From the NCBI GenBank assembly GCA_021299075.1, contig JAJTFU010000038.1, positions 1 to 13,964 on the forward strand: DNA of 13,964 nucleotides. The letters run 5' to 3'. Origin of the DNA: Novosphingobium sp. GTDB taxonomy: Bacteria > Pseudomonadota > Alphaproteobacteria > Sphingomonadales > Sphingomonadaceae. A program made the position numbers and the translations under genes. Positions 13,767-13,964 of the stretch are shown in pieces; within the stretch, counting starts at the first letter, position 1; each line of letters begins with the position of its first letter. The notes under the pieces are model-generated. The model made no database searches. It was not told the DNA's origin and saw only the letters and a program-made list of their open reading frames with translations.

Positions 13767-13964
13767 CCCTCGATGCCCGCATCGCAAAGATCGAGGCGAT
13801 GTCAGCGCGCGAGCGCAGGGCCGAATGGCTGCGCTGCACTGGCACTGACGCCCCACCAGCGTTTGGCTCGGGCCTTCTGGCCCGGGCCATCGCCCACCAG
13901 GTTCAGGAGGCCGCGCTGGGCACGATGAGCAAGGCAGACCTGAAGCGGGTCTTGTCGGCTGGCG
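13763..13964 (+). CDS. DUF2924 domain protein, N-terminal part (runs off the window)
   Basis: Sixty-seven codons are visible from the ATG that overlaps the DUF3489 stop (ATGA), and the frame is open to the right edge. The sequence (MTLDARIAKIEAMSARERRAEWLR, then APPAFGSGLLARAIAHQVQEAALG and MSKADLKRVL) matches the start of DUF2924 proteins: an N-terminal helix, a P.f...lL.ralayrlQe stretch and a following helix. The function is unknown. The family is found next to DUF3489 and serine recombinases and may assist them. The remainder and any recombinase gene would lie beyond base 13964. Confidence 0.8.
   Translation, partial: MTLDARIAKIEAMSARERRAEWLRCTGTDAPPAFGSGLLARAIAHQVQEAALGTMSKADLKRVLSAG

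Noticed and set aside
1..13964. CRISPR array, tRNA or rRNA genes, insertion-sequence ends
   Set aside because: Scanning by eye found no regularly spaced repeats, no cloverleaf-like segments, no rRNA-like sequence and no transposase with terminal repeats.

Overview
The window looks like part of a chromosome, or large replicon, of a sphingomonad (Alphaproteobacteria, order Sphingomonadales). The bases for this are high G+C coding sequence, a TonB-dependent receptor of the type these bacteria carry in large numbers, a GPH-type (MelB-like) transporter, and catabolic genes packed with ATGA overlaps. Genus is not determined; Novosphingobium, Sphingobium or Sphingomonas relatives are an inference.

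Layout. (1) Bases 1-1087, plus strand: the 3' end of a sensor histidine kinase and an overlapping single-domain response regulator. (2) Bases 1097-2794, minus strand: a decayed GH42 beta-galactosidase gene. Two internal deletions have each changed the reading frame, and the first removed the segment that carries the acid/base glutamate. (3) Bases 2947-3612, plus strand: a TetR-family repressor, divergent from the GH42 pseudogene and convergent with the next block. (4) Bases 3616-13019, minus strand: an eight-gene block that reads as an uncharacterised catabolic operon. In transcription order it encodes a TonB-dependent outer-membrane receptor, a signal-peptide-bearing serine hydrolase, an SDR oxidoreductase with NADP-type signature, a GPH/MFS symporter, a two-domain VOC metalloprotein, an Asp-nucleophile alpha/beta hydrolase (epoxide-hydrolase-like), an SDR with NAD-type signature and a Coq4-like protein. 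(5) Bases 13020-13457: about 440 bases without a convincing gene, holding the receptor's upstream region and several small inverted repeats. (6) Bases 13458 to the end, plus strand: a DUF3489 gene overlapping the start of a DUF2924 gene, a pair typically seen beside a serine recombinase in mobile or island DNA. A perfect 23-bp palindrome lies just upstream.

How block 4 may work (inference): the receptor takes up a bulky or scarce compound, the exported hydrolase trims it (probably at an ester) in the periplasm, the symporter moves the product inward, and the SDRs, VOC protein, alpha/beta hydrolase and Coq4-like protein process it. The TetR protein is the likely local regulator. A small palindrome overlaps its own candidate promoter, and a related half-site sits in an imperfect inverted repeat upstream of the receptor. 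The substrate cannot be read from the sequence. The Coq4-like protein, with an intact HDxxHx11E metal motif inside what looks like a catabolic rather than a ubiquinone locus, is the most unusual member.
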